Below are positions 35,275 through 43,586 of a stretch of 64,000 bases of DNA, in pieces. The notes below the pieces were generated by a model that made no database searches, had not been told where the DNA came from, and saw nothing but the letters and a program-made list of their open reading frames with translations. The translations under genes were made by a program, and so were the position numbers. Source of the stretch: Clostridium sp. (GTDB taxonomy: Bacteria; Bacillota; Clostridia; TANB77; CAG-508); the NCBI GenBank assembly GCA_018371855.1, contig JAHAKD010000004.1, forward strand, positions 62,001 to 126,000, read 5' to 3'. Each line of letters opens with the position of its first letter. Position 1 is the first letter of the stretch.

Positions 35275-36108
35275 ATGGCTATAGTATCTTTTTGGACAGA
35301 AGATGGTAAAGAAACAGGACAAACAGCAACTGCAATTGCTGTGGCTACTCAAATGGCAATACAACATAATAAAAAAGTATTGCTAATTTCCACATATGAA
35401 AATAATAAAGAAATAGAAGCTGCGTATTTAAAGCCTCAAGTGCAAAAAACTAATTTGCTATCTTTATTAAATCTAACTAAAAAATCAGTAGGAATTGAAT
35501 CTGGAGTTACAGGTTTAATGAAAATAGAGGGAAGCAATAAATTATCTCCAGAATTAATAAAAGACTACACAGGAATAATTTTTAAAGATAGATTAGAAGT
35601 ATTATCAGGATACGATGGTGTAGAAACACCTACGATAGATGCGTTTTATGTATCTTTAATAAAAAAAGCAAGCATGGTATACGATATTGTAATTGTTGAT
35701 TTAAAAAAAGAAATAAATCAGTTATCACAAGATATTTTAACCGCTTCAGATGTTGTTGTTTATGGAATGACTCAAAAACGTCACTCTATAGAAGGTTATG
35801 CAACATCTAGAAAAGAAGGATATACTTCAAAAATGCATAATGTTGTTGGATATATTGGAAGATACGATAAATTTTCTAAATATACACAAAAAAATATACT
35901 AAGATCTATAAGAACTAAAGATTCGCTATTTCCAATAGTATACAACACTTTATTCTCTGACGCATGTGATGAAGGTTTGGTTGTAGATTATTTCTTAAAA
36001 ATGCAAACAATATCAGAAAAAGATAGAAACGCAAAGTTTTTAAATAATGTAAAAGAGTTAATACAAGGAATTTTATATAAAATAGATGAAATGCAAATGA
36101 TGAAATAA
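35275..36108 (+). CDS. Degenerate ParA/CpaE-like protein 2 of the Tad-like operon
   Basis: 277 aa. ParA-like layout: SFWTEDGKETGQTATAIAVA at the P-loop, KKVLLISTYEN, YDIVIVDLKKEINQL, then TASDVVVYGMTQ. The P-loop carries GK-x2-GQT rather than GGVGKT, so one lysine is kept and the second replaced. It may bind nucleotide weakly or act as a localisation scaffold. AAAGGAG precedes the AUG, 18 bp after the first paralog; the pair may form a heterodimer (inference). Confidence 0.75.
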   Translation: MAIVSFWTEDGKETGQTATAIAVATQMAIQHNKKVLLISTYENNKEIEAAYLKPQVQKTNLLSLLNLTKKSVGIESGVTGLMKIEGSNKLSPELIKDYTGIIFKDRLEVLSGYDGVETPTIDAFYVSLIKKASMVYDIVIVDLKKEINQLSQDILTASDVVVYGMTQKRHSIEGYATSRKEGYTSKMHNVVGYIGRYDKFSKYTQKNILRSIRTKDSLFPIVYNTLFSDACDEGLVVDYFLKMQTISEKDRNAKFLNNVKELIQGILYKIDEMQMMK

Positions 36109-36130
36109 GTTAAGGAAGGAGTTTCAAGAA

Positions 36131-38083
36131 ATGATTCTTAATATTGTATTAATACTAGCTGTTGCCGTAGTATTTGTATATTTTGTATATAGAAATATAC
36201 AAAAGAAAAAGAATGCAGAAGTAGAAAAAATAGTAGATGTTGATGATCAAACATATACTTTACAAAAGATGACAGATTTTATCAAGAAAAGACTTGATGA
36301 AATAACTAAAATAAATTTATATGATTTAGGGCTAACAGAAGAAGAATTAAAAAGAAGAAAGAACAAGAAATATGAATTAAAAAAGGCTTTGAAAGGCTGT
36401 ACATATGGAGATGTTAATGATAAGAAATACGTAAAAGAATTAATTTACGATATACTTTCTAAAGAGTATGGAGTAGATGAAACAAACATATCAAAGTCAA
36501 TTCCTTTTGATATTCCTTCATTACTTACGCCACAAGATAAATTTGATATTATTATATATATGTATAAAAAAGAGTTTGGATATGAGGCTTTAACAGAATT
36601 AATAAAGAAATATGAATTAGATACATTAAAGTATGTAGCAGGAGATGCTAAGCCTTGTTATGTAATAACTGATGAAGAAATAAATGATATTTTTGAAAGA
36701 GAAGGTTTTGTACTTACTTTCTCAGATAAATTAAATATAGTTGTACAAAGAATATATCAACACTATAAAGGATATAGCTCTATAGATGAAGTGAGAGATA
36801 TGAATATAGACGGTGTATCTGGTGGTGTATCCGGACTTCCAGAGAGCTTCTTAAGCCAAGTTGCACAAACAGATGGAGATTATTTAAATGAAGTTATGGA
36901 ACACAAAGTACCACGTGCCTGTGATAGTATTTGGATATTCTTCCAAGGTAAATCTATACGTTTAGCATTCTTATCTTTTGGTTCAGAAGCGGAACTAAAA
37001 AGAGTTTGTCAAAATATATATAAATATAATAACCCAGGACAATTGTCAGATACAAATGGTTATAAGATTAATGAAATGAAAGATGGTTCTCGTGTTGTTG
37101 TTGTTAGACCAAGTTTCTCTGAAACATGGGCATTCTTCGTAAGAAAATTCGACGTAAAACGTGCAACTCTAGAACAATTAATAACTATACCAGGAAAAGA
37201 AGATGCAATAGCATTATTAAAATATTTAGTAAAAGGTGCTCGTATTATTTCACTTACTGGTGAGCAAGGTTGTGGTAAGACAACAATGCTTATGGGTATG
37301 ATAGAAAACATCTATGAAACAATGAACATAAGGGTTCAAGAAACAGCTTTCGAGCTTCACTTAAGAAAAATTTATCCAACAAGAAATATTTTAACATTTA
37401 GAGAGACAGAAACAATTTCTGGACAAGAGGGATTGGACGTTCAGAAAAAGACTGATGGTTCTGTTAACATCATTGGAGAGGTTGCGACTGACCCTGTTGC
37501 ATCTTGGATGATTCAAGCAGCTCAAGTTGCTTCTAAATTTACATTGTTTACACACCATGCTAAAACATTTCCAGATTTAGTTACAGCATTAAGAAACTCA
37601 ATGCTTAGAACAGGTGTGTTTACAAACGAGAAAACAGCCGAAGAGCAAGTTGTACAGGTATTAAACTTTGATATTCATTTAGTAAAAGACTTTAGGGGTA
37701 GAAGATATATAGAAAGAGTTACAGAATGTATACCAGTTGAAGAAAAGAATGAATATACATTCGACTTTAGAAATGAAAAAACATTAGAAGGAAAATTTGA
37801 AAAATTCTTCGATAATGCAACACATTATTTTACAAACATAACAAACAAACAATTATATACATATAGAAACATTATGGAATATCATGATGGTGAATATGTT
37901 ATAACAAATAAAATTACAGACCATAACATACAAGAAATGAGACTAAATATGGATGAAAAAGATTTAGCAGAATTTGATAAGTTTGTAGAAGACCATTGGG
38001 GAACTTCAAAAACAACTTCAACAAATACAGAAAAAACAAAAACTGTTAGAAGAGCAGGAAGACCAAAAAAGACAAAAGAATAA
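36131..38083 (+). CDS. CpaF/TadA-like secretion ATPase with N-terminal membrane anchor
   Basis: 650 aa. The C-terminal half is a type II/IV secretion ATPase: RVVVVRPSFSETWAFFVRKF, Walker A GEQGCGKTT at 377-385, an Asp/Glu box near ETETISGQEGLD, Walker B region VNIIGEVATDP, and the His box TLFTHHAKTFPDLVTALR. Its hexamer would power pilus subunit movement. Unusually it begins with a hydrophobic helix (ILNIVLILAVAVVFVYFVY) followed by KKK, so it appears membrane-tethered, unlike soluble CpaF/TadA. The tail is Thr/Lys rich. Operon gaps on both sides are about 23 bp. Confidence 0.88.
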   Translation: MILNIVLILAVAVVFVYFVYRNIQKKKNAEVEKIVDVDDQTYTLQKMTDFIKKRLDEITKINLYDLGLTEEELKRRKNKKYELKKALKGCTYGDVNDKKYVKELIYDILSKEYGVDETNISKSIPFDIPSLLTPQDKFDIIIYMYKKEFGYEALTELIKKYELDTLKYVAGDAKPCYVITDEEINDIFEREGFVLTFSDKLNIVVQRIYQHYKGYSSIDEVRDMNIDGVSGGVSGLPESFLSQVAQTDGDYLNEVMEHKVPRACDSIWIFFQGKSIRLAFLSFGSEAELKRVCQNIYKYNNPGQLSDTNGYKINEMKDGSRVVVVRPSFSETWAFFVRKFDVKRATLEQLITIPGKEDAIALLKYLVKGARIISLTGEQGCGKTTMLMGMIENIYETMNIRVQETAFELHLRKIYPTRNILTFRETETISGQEGLDVQKKTDGSVNIIGEVATDPVASWMIQAAQVASKFTLFTHHAKTFPDLVTALRNSMLRTGVFTNEKTAEEQVVQVLNFDIHLVKDFRGRRYIERVTECIPVEEKNEYTFDFRNEKTLEGKFEKFFDNATHYFTNITNKQLYTYRNIMEYHDGEYVITNKITDHNIQEMRLNMDEKDLAEFDKFVEDHWGTSKTTSTNTEKTKTVRRAGRPKKTKE

Positions 38084-38107
38084 TAAGAAAGGGGTGTAAA
38101 AACCTTA

Positions 38108-40180
38108 ATGTCAGATGATGTATTATTATATCTACTTATAGGGATAGGTGTTGTTTTTCTAATAATAATCATTGCTTATTTGCAAATTAGAAAAAAAATG
38201 CAAAGTTCCCAATACAAACAACTACAGCAATTACGAAGAGGAACACAGAAATCAGCATTTTCTGCAGATATTATATTTCAAAGGCTATATTTACAATATA
38301 GAAAAATACCACTTGTAAAGCGTTATTTGTTAAAACTACGTAGAAGATTGGAAATTTTAAATATAGATGATGAATATTTAACAAGAAAACAAGCTTCACA
38401 AATATTAACAAAAGGTTTATTAATTGTTATACCTCTTACTATTGTTATTATATGTCTTACATACAGTAATGTACTATTATTAGGTATTTTAATAATCTTT
38501 GAAATATTCATAATGGACAGTATGATAGATGGAATGGTTGATAAAATAGATAACAATTTGTTAAAACAACAGATCAATTTCTTTGGAGAAATAAGGCATG
38601 CTTACCACGAATTTAATATGGTAGAAGAAGCTATATATCAAACTGCGCAAGATAACGAACTAGAAGTATCTAGACAAGCAGAAAAAATCTATGAAATACT
38701 AATTTCTGATGATCCAGAAATGGAATTAGAAAAATACTATGATGTAGCACCAAATAGTTATTTAAAGGAGTTCGCAGGAATTTCTTATCTAACAAAAGAA
38801 TATGGTGATAGAAAACAAAATGGAGCTTCTTTATATCTAAAGAACTTAAATAACATAACACAAGAAATGCAACTTGAAATATTAAAAAGAGATAAATTAG
38901 ATTACGTTTTTCAGAGCTTATCTGTAATTTCTATCGTGCCAATGCTATTTTTGGAAATGATAAAGAACTGGTCTGTTAGCCAATTTTCATTTACAAAAAG
39001 CTTTTATATGGGAAAAGCTGGTATGATAGTACAAATTTTAGTAATAGTTTTAACATTTATATGTTATACACTTACTAGAAAATTAAAAGACAATGGATCA
39101 GTAAATACAAAAACACAGAATACAGAAAATCCATGGCAAGAAAAATTATATAGAAAGAAACCAATTAAAAAATTTGTTGATTTATTTATTCCAAAAGAAG
39201 GAACAAGAGATTATAGAAAACAAAAAGAATTATTAAAAGATGCAGCGTCACCACTTAAACTTTCTTGGGTGTATGTAAATAGAATTGTATTATTTATAGT
39301 TGTATTTATAGCATCAATAATAATTATGATATACTTACATAAATTGCAAGTTGACTATATATATACAGAGCCAACCACTAATTATGACTTGATGGGGGCT
39401 ATGGATGAAACAGATGAACAAAAAGCAATGGAAACCACACAAATAGATAATGTGTTCTTAGATATGTTTAGAGGAAATTTAAAAGCTACTCAAGATGATA
39501 TATTACGAGCAATGAAAAGATCTAAATATTATGAAGGGGCTACAGATGATACATTAGCAACAGACTCTGAAAGAGTTTATGGAAAATTGCAGACAGTTAA
39601 TGGGGAATATTTGAAGTGGTTTGAAATATTAATTGGATTAGTATTTGGACTGATTGGATATGCTTTCCCAATATTACTTTTAATGTTCCAAAAGAAAATG
39701 AGACAAATGGAAATGGAAAACGAAGTAATGCAGTTCCAGACAATTATATTAATGCTTATGAGAATTGAAAGAGTAAATGTTGAAATGATTCTAGAATGGC
39801 TAGAAAGGTATTCAAATATATTTAAAGAACCAATTAGTAAATGTGTTAATAACTATGAAGCTGGAGCGTGGGAGGCTTTAGAGCAATTAAAAGAAGATAT
39901 ATCATATCAAGATATGATAAGAATCGTAGAAAGTCTTCAAGCAGCAGTAGAAAAAATACCTATTGTAGAAGCATTTGATGAACTAGATACAGAAAGAGAT
40001 TATTATCAAGCTAAGAGAAAAGAATCTAATGATAGATTAATATCTAGCAAAGGTTTAATTGGAAAAGGTATAGGTTTTGCGCCTATGGTATGTATGTTTG
40101 TTGGATATTTAATTATACCATTGGTATTTATAGGACTAACAAGTATGTCAAGTTCATTCTCTACAATGTCTTCAATGTAA
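38108..40180 (+). CDS. Fused TadB-TadC-like inner membrane platform protein
   Basis: 690 aa. After an N-terminal membrane helix, two GspF/T2SSF-like modules are visible: one at about 145-280 (FFGEIRHAYHEFNMVEEAIYQ) and one at about 530-660 (QTIILMLMRIERVNVEMILEWL), each flanked by membrane helices (about 100-140, 275-330, 395-420, 495-520, 655-680). TadB and TadC are normally separate proteins of about 300 aa; here one chain carries both. The platform couples ATPase motion to pilin insertion. AAAGGGGTG precedes the AUG. Confidence 0.82.
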   Translation: MSDDVLLYLLIGIGVVFLIIIIAYLQIRKKMQSSQYKQLQQLRRGTQKSAFSADIIFQRLYLQYRKIPLVKRYLLKLRRRLEILNIDDEYLTRKQASQILTKGLLIVIPLTIVIICLTYSNVLLLGILIIFEIFIMDSMIDGMVDKIDNNLLKQQINFFGEIRHAYHEFNMVEEAIYQTAQDNELEVSRQAEKIYEILISDDPEMELEKYYDVAPNSYLKEFAGISYLTKEYGDRKQNGASLYLKNLNNITQEMQLEILKRDKLDYVFQSLSVISIVPMLFLEMIKNWSVSQFSFTKSFYMGKAGMIVQILVIVLTFICYTLTRKLKDNGSVNTKTQNTENPWQEKLYRKKPIKKFVDLFIPKEGTRDYRKQKELLKDAASPLKLSWVYVNRIVLFIVVFIASIIIMIYLHKLQVDYIYTEPTTNYDLMGAMDETDEQKAMETTQIDNVFLDMFRGNLKATQDDILRAMKRSKYYEGATDDTLATDSERVYGKLQTVNGEYLKWFEILIGLVFGLIGYAFPILLLMFQKKMRQMEMENEVMQFQTIILMLMRIERVNVEMILEWLERYSNIFKEPISKCVNNYEAGAWEALEQLKEDISYQDMIRIVESLQAAVEKIPIVEAFDELDTERDYYQAKRKESNDRLISSKGLIGKGIGFAPMVCMFVGYLIIPLVFIGLTSMSSSFSTMSSM

Positions 40181-40198
40181 AGAAAAGGAGTATAGTGT

Positions 40199-40834
40199 AT
40201 GGAAAATGCAGCAAAAGCGTTATCAATTGCTGGAGGAGTTCTAATTGCAGTTATGCTTGCAGTATTAGTATATTATGTATTTACTCATTGGGGTGATAGC
40301 CAAAGAGCTAGCCAAGAAGATATAGAAATTCAGCAAGTAGAGGATTTTAATAAAAGTTATTTATCATATGAAAAAGTTTTATATGGTAGTGAGTTATTAG
40401 GTCTTGTAAACAAGATGAGTGACTATAACATTAGTGATGATGTAAAATATTCTGGTTATAGTACGATGAATTTAAGTATGAAAATTACAGACAGAACAAC
40501 AGGAAATTTATTTTCAAATGGGACTTATTCTTTATCAAGTATAAGTAATGCGATTAATACTGTTATGAATAAAACGGTAAATTCAAGTAAATATAAAGGT
40601 CAGATTTCTGATTCACAATGGGAATATCTAGCCAAATCAAGTACAAGTACAAAATTTAATGATTTATGTACAGAGCTAAAAATTCCAAGTTCTATAAATA
40701 GAGATCAATTAAAGTCTGATGCAGTAGAATACTATAAATATGTTCAATTTAAAAGAAAAAAATTCAAACATATAGGAACAGAGTTTTCCAATGATGGTAG
40801 AGTAAGTAAGATGTCATTTGAAGAAACCAACTAA
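40199..40834 (+). CDS. Pilin-like membrane protein 1 (M-E-N-A family)
   Basis: 211 aa. It begins MENAAKALSIAGGVLIAV and has one hydrophobic helix (about 7-28), then a helical linker with QQVEDFNKSYLSYEK and a longer polar exported domain. It shares its N-terminus with three later genes of the operon. No prepilin leader (charged peptide then Gly before the helix) is present. Resembles a leaderless type IV pilin in shape; exact role unknown. AAGGAG precedes the AUG. Confidence 0.75.
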   Translation: MENAAKALSIAGGVLIAVMLAVLVYYVFTHWGDSQRASQEDIEIQQVEDFNKSYLSYEKVLYGSELLGLVNKMSDYNISDDVKYSGYSTMNLSMKITDRTTGNLFSNGTYSLSSISNAINTVMNKTVNSSKYKGQISDSQWEYLAKSSTSTKFNDLCTELKIPSSINRDQLKSDAVEYYKYVQFKRKKFKHIGTEFSNDGRVSKMSFEETN

Positions 40835-40860
40835 TTTTAGTAAAGGAGGGCAACTAATTT

Positions 40861-41295
40861 ATGGATAATGCATCAAAAGCGCTTATAATAGCAGGGGGAA
40901 TGTTAATAGCTATAATGGTTGCCTCATTATTCGTATATTTGTTTACTACTTATGGGAATTATGCAGAAAATATGTATGATAGAATAAATCAAAGACAATT
41001 AACAGAAGCAAATAACGAATATACAAAATACGAAGGAGCTTCTGATAACACAATTTATGATGTTATTACTGTTGCAAATAAAGCTAAAGATCATAATACT
41101 TCATTAGATATTGCAGAAGGAGATAGAGGATATATTAGAGTAGTAATAGTAGGAGAAAATTCAAAGGTGGAAAAATGTAATAATGAAGAAATTAATGCGT
41201 TACTACAAAAATATGCCAACGAAACTAGATTTAATTGTATCGTATCAGAAACGTCAGAAGGCCTAATAAGTGAAGTTAGATTTACAAAAAGATAA
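40861..41295 (+). CDS. Pilin-like membrane protein 2 (M-D-N-A family)
   Basis: 144 aa. N-terminus MDNASKALIIAGGMLIAIM, one helix to about residue 28, then NQRQLTEANNEYTKYEGAS, the same N-x3-[FY]-x2-Y pattern as its neighbours, and a small exported domain ending VRFTKR with two Cys. AAAGGAGGGC precedes the AUG. Paralogous to the genes on either side. Confidence 0.75.
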   Translation: MDNASKALIIAGGMLIAIMVASLFVYLFTTYGNYAENMYDRINQRQLTEANNEYTKYEGASDNTIYDVITVANKAKDHNTSLDIAEGDRGYIRVVIVGENSKVEKCNNEEINALLQKYANETRFNCIVSETSEGLISEVRFTKR

Positions 41296-41328
41296 CAAAA
41301 TTTTACAATTTTATTATATGTAAAATTA

Positions 41329-41358
41329 TTTACAAAACTTGTAGAATAATGGTATAAT
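41329..41358 (+). promoter_or_regulatory. Internal promoter within the Tad-like operon
   Basis: TTTACA (41329-41334), 18-bp spacer, TATAAT (41353-41358), just before the third pilin-like gene; lets the distal pilin genes be expressed separately. Confidence 0.6.
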
Positions 41359-41374
41359 AGTAGAAAGGGTGCAT

Positions 41375-41806
41375 ATGAAAAAAACAATTATAATATTTTG
41401 TGTTATAGTAATTTGTATACTAATATCAATTACATATGCATATTCAATGTATAAAAGCGATTTCAATAAAGTGCAAAAATTTAATAATGAGTTTTCAAAA
41501 TATATAGATCAAGAATTTTCTGGAACAGATCTTGCAACTATTATAAATCTAGCAATAGATAATAACGAAAAATACAAAATTGCAAAAGATGGGACAGGTA
41601 AATATCAAGAAGATGATATGTATTCTGTAAGAGTAGATGTATATATGACAGATACAGAAAAAACATATAGTATGGAAACTTTAAGCGCAGGAGAAATTTC
41701 AAATTTAGTAAATAACTATAGTAATATACAATTTAAATGTACAAAGGTAGAATATCATAAGAAAAGCAAAAGAGTAAGCTATTTATATATTGAGCAAATA
41801 TCTTAA
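41375..41806 (+). CDS. Pilin-like membrane protein 3 (M-K-K type N-terminus)
   Basis: 143 aa from the AUG at 41375; an in-frame GTG at 41369 overlaps the AAAGGG site. N-terminal KKTIIIFCVIVICILISITYA is one membrane helix that could also be a signal peptide. The domain then follows the family pattern (VQKFNNEFSKYIDQEFSG, TIINLAIDNNEKYKI). It lacks the M-[ED]-N-A motif. It has its own upstream promoter. Confidence 0.75.
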   Translation: MKKTIIIFCVIVICILISITYAYSMYKSDFNKVQKFNNEFSKYIDQEFSGTDLATIINLAIDNNEKYKIAKDGTGKYQEDDMYSVRVDVYMTDTEKTYSMETLSAGEISNLVNNYSNIQFKCTKVEYHKKSKRVSYLYIEQIS

Positions 41807-41862
41807 ATTTAGTTAATAAGGTTTAAAATATATATTATAAAAAAACAAAGGAGGAATTTATT

Positions 41863-42297
41863 ATGGAGAATGCATCAAAAGCATTAATCATAGCAGGAGC
41901 AATATTACTTGCAATTTTAATTATAGCATTAGGAGTTTTTATTTTTAACAAAGCAAAGAGTGCAACAAATATGGATGACTTATCAAATCAACAAGTAGAG
42001 GCACATAACTCTACATTCCAAAATTATGAGGGTACAATTAATGGTACACAAGCTAAAGCATTGATAGATGCAATAAGAAATAACAATCAACAAATGCCAG
42101 ATTTAGGAGATATTGAAATCCAAAGTGGAAAAGCAGGTTCTGTAACAATTTCAAATACAAAGGCAACAGCAGATTTAACAAAATTAAAAAATGCATTTCA
42201 ACCAACAGAACAATACGAAGTTTCAATTACAGAATATCAAACTACAGATGGACAATATAAAGGTTATGTTACAAAAATGACTATTACAGAAAAATAA
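41863..42297 (+). CDS. Pilin-like membrane protein 4 (M-E-N-A family)
   Basis: 144 aa. MENASKALIIAGAILLAIL, helix to about 30, then NQQVEAHNSTFQNYEGTING and TQAKALIDAIRNNNQQ. Its small size and simple composition make it the best candidate for a major repeating subunit. AAGGAGGAA precedes the AUG. Confidence 0.78.
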   Translation: MENASKALIIAGAILLAILIIALGVFIFNKAKSATNMDDLSNQQVEAHNSTFQNYEGTINGTQAKALIDAIRNNNQQMPDLGDIEIQSGKAGSVTISNTKATADLTKLKNAFQPTEQYEVSITEYQTTDGQYKGYVTKMTITEK

Positions 42298-42319
42298 TAA
42301 TTAATAAGGAGGAGTAATC

Positions 42320-42904
42320 ATGGAGAATGCAGTAGAAGCATTAAAAATGGCAGGTTTTATGCTATTGTTTATAATTGCACTATCAATCACTATGGTTACT
42401 CTTACACAAGCTAAAACAACAGCAGATAGCTTAGTAAAAAATCAAGACAGACAGCAATCTTATCATTATATAGAAGTTACTGGAGATTTATCTAGATCTC
42501 TTTCAAGAACAGTTACTTTAGCAGATATAATTCCAACATTATATAGATATGCACAAGAAGATTATGCTGTACAATTTTATACATCAAGTGGAAATCCATT
42601 ATATGTATATGAAAGCGGACAAATAAAAAATGGTGTACCTGTTAAAAAGAATGATTTAGACTTAGACACAGAACATTGGGTAGAAAACGGGGAAACCAGA
42701 TATGAAGAATGGAGAGGCAATACCACTAAGATAAAGCAACATGTAGATGATGTAGTAGAATATTTATTAGCAAATTATAAAAATAGTAATTTCGAAGAAA
42801 AATTAGGAACAACTGAAGAGTATGAAGAAAGTCAAGATACAAATGAATTAGTTCCAGATATAAATAAACAATATAAAAGAATAATAACATACACATTAAA
42901 ATAA
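42320..42904 (+). CDS. Pilin-like membrane protein 5 (M-E-N-A family)
   Basis: 194 aa. MENAVEALKMAGFMLLFII, helix to about residue 28, then an exported domain rich in Tyr and acidic residues (SQDTNELVPDINKQYKRI) with a Trp-containing middle (TEHWVENGETRYEEWRGN). Longer than protein 4 and so a possible minor or tip subunit (inference). AAGGAGGAG precedes the AUG. Confidence 0.75.
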   Translation: MENAVEALKMAGFMLLFIIALSITMVTLTQAKTTADSLVKNQDRQQSYHYIEVTGDLSRSLSRTVTLADIIPTLYRYAQEDYAVQFYTSSGNPLYVYESGQIKNGVPVKKNDLDLDTEHWVENGETRYEEWRGNTTKIKQHVDDVVEYLLANYKNSNFEEKLGTTEEYEESQDTNELVPDINKQYKRIITYTLK

Positions 42905-42934
42905 TAAAAAAGGGAAATAGGAGGTAATGTAAAA

Positions 42935-43468
42935 ATGGGAGATACAGTAGTTACAATTTTAGCTATAGTATTAGCAGCTGTATTAATGTTTATTTTTCCC
43001 TTAATGTCAGTTGCTGATCGTAGTGATGATGTTTCACAATTATCTGTACAAAATAGTACAACTACATTTGTAGATAATATTCGTTCTACAGGAAGAATAA
43101 CATTAGCAGATTACAATAAGTTTGCGCAAGAAATTAATGCGACAGGAAATACATATGATATAGAAATAGAAGTAAAAGTATTAGATGAAAATCCTGGTAA
43201 GAAAACAGCTCAAACAACTTATGAAAAAATAGGTGAGAATGTTTATTACACAGAATATACTACTCAAATTATGGAAGACTTAAATGATGCAAGCAATAAT
43301 AATACTAAATACTTAAAAGAAGGAGATATTGTATCTGTTAGTGTAAAAAATACAAACACAACAATTTCTCAATTATTAAGAAACTTCTTTTATAGAGTAA
43401 CAGGAAATGACTCATCAACAATAGGTGCGTCAAACGGAGGAATTGTTACTGTTAATGGAAGAAATTAG
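42935..43468 (+). CDS. Pilin-like membrane protein 6
   Basis: 177 aa. N-terminal helix TVVTILAIVLAAVLMFIFPLM without the M-[ED]-N-A motif, then SVADRSDDVSQLSVQNSTT followed by FVDNIRSTGRITLADYNKF, which keeps the N-x3-F spacing of the group. The C-terminus is Ser/Gly/Asn rich and contains no Cys. GGAGGTAATG precedes the AUG. A terminator follows. Confidence 0.72.
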   Translation: MGDTVVTILAIVLAAVLMFIFPLMSVADRSDDVSQLSVQNSTTTFVDNIRSTGRITLADYNKFAQEINATGNTYDIEIEVKVLDENPGKKTAQTTYEKIGENVYYTEYTTQIMEDLNDASNNNTKYLKEGDIVSVSVKNTNTTISQLLRNFFYRVTGNDSSTIGASNGGIVTVNGRN

Positions 43469-43481
43469 ATAAAAAAGAAAT

Positions 43482-43515
43482 AAGGGGTGTCTTGTAACAA
43501 AACACCTTTTCTTTT
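43482..43515 (+). terminator. Terminator after pilin-like gene 6
   Basis: AAGGGGTGT / ACACCTTTT, 9 bp with two G-U pairs, 11-nt loop, then CTTTT. Confidence 0.65.
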
Positions 43516-43558
43516 ATTATACAAGAAATATTAAATGATATTTCTTGTATAATAAAAG
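43511..43558. repeat. 21-bp perfect inverted repeat upstream of the last Tad-like gene
   Basis: Arms 43511-43531 and 43538-43558 are perfect complements with a 6-nt loop. Neither side is followed by a T run, so it is not a standard terminator. It overlaps the T tract of the preceding hairpin and lies 28 bp before the next AUG. Confidence 0.8.
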
Positions 43559-43586
43559 AGTTACAAAAGTAAAGAAAGGAATTAAG

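Noticed and set aside
40199..42904. Class III prepilin leaders in the M-E-N-A proteins
   Set aside because: No short charged leader followed by Gly/Ala and Glu+5 precedes the helix, so standard cleavage is not supported.
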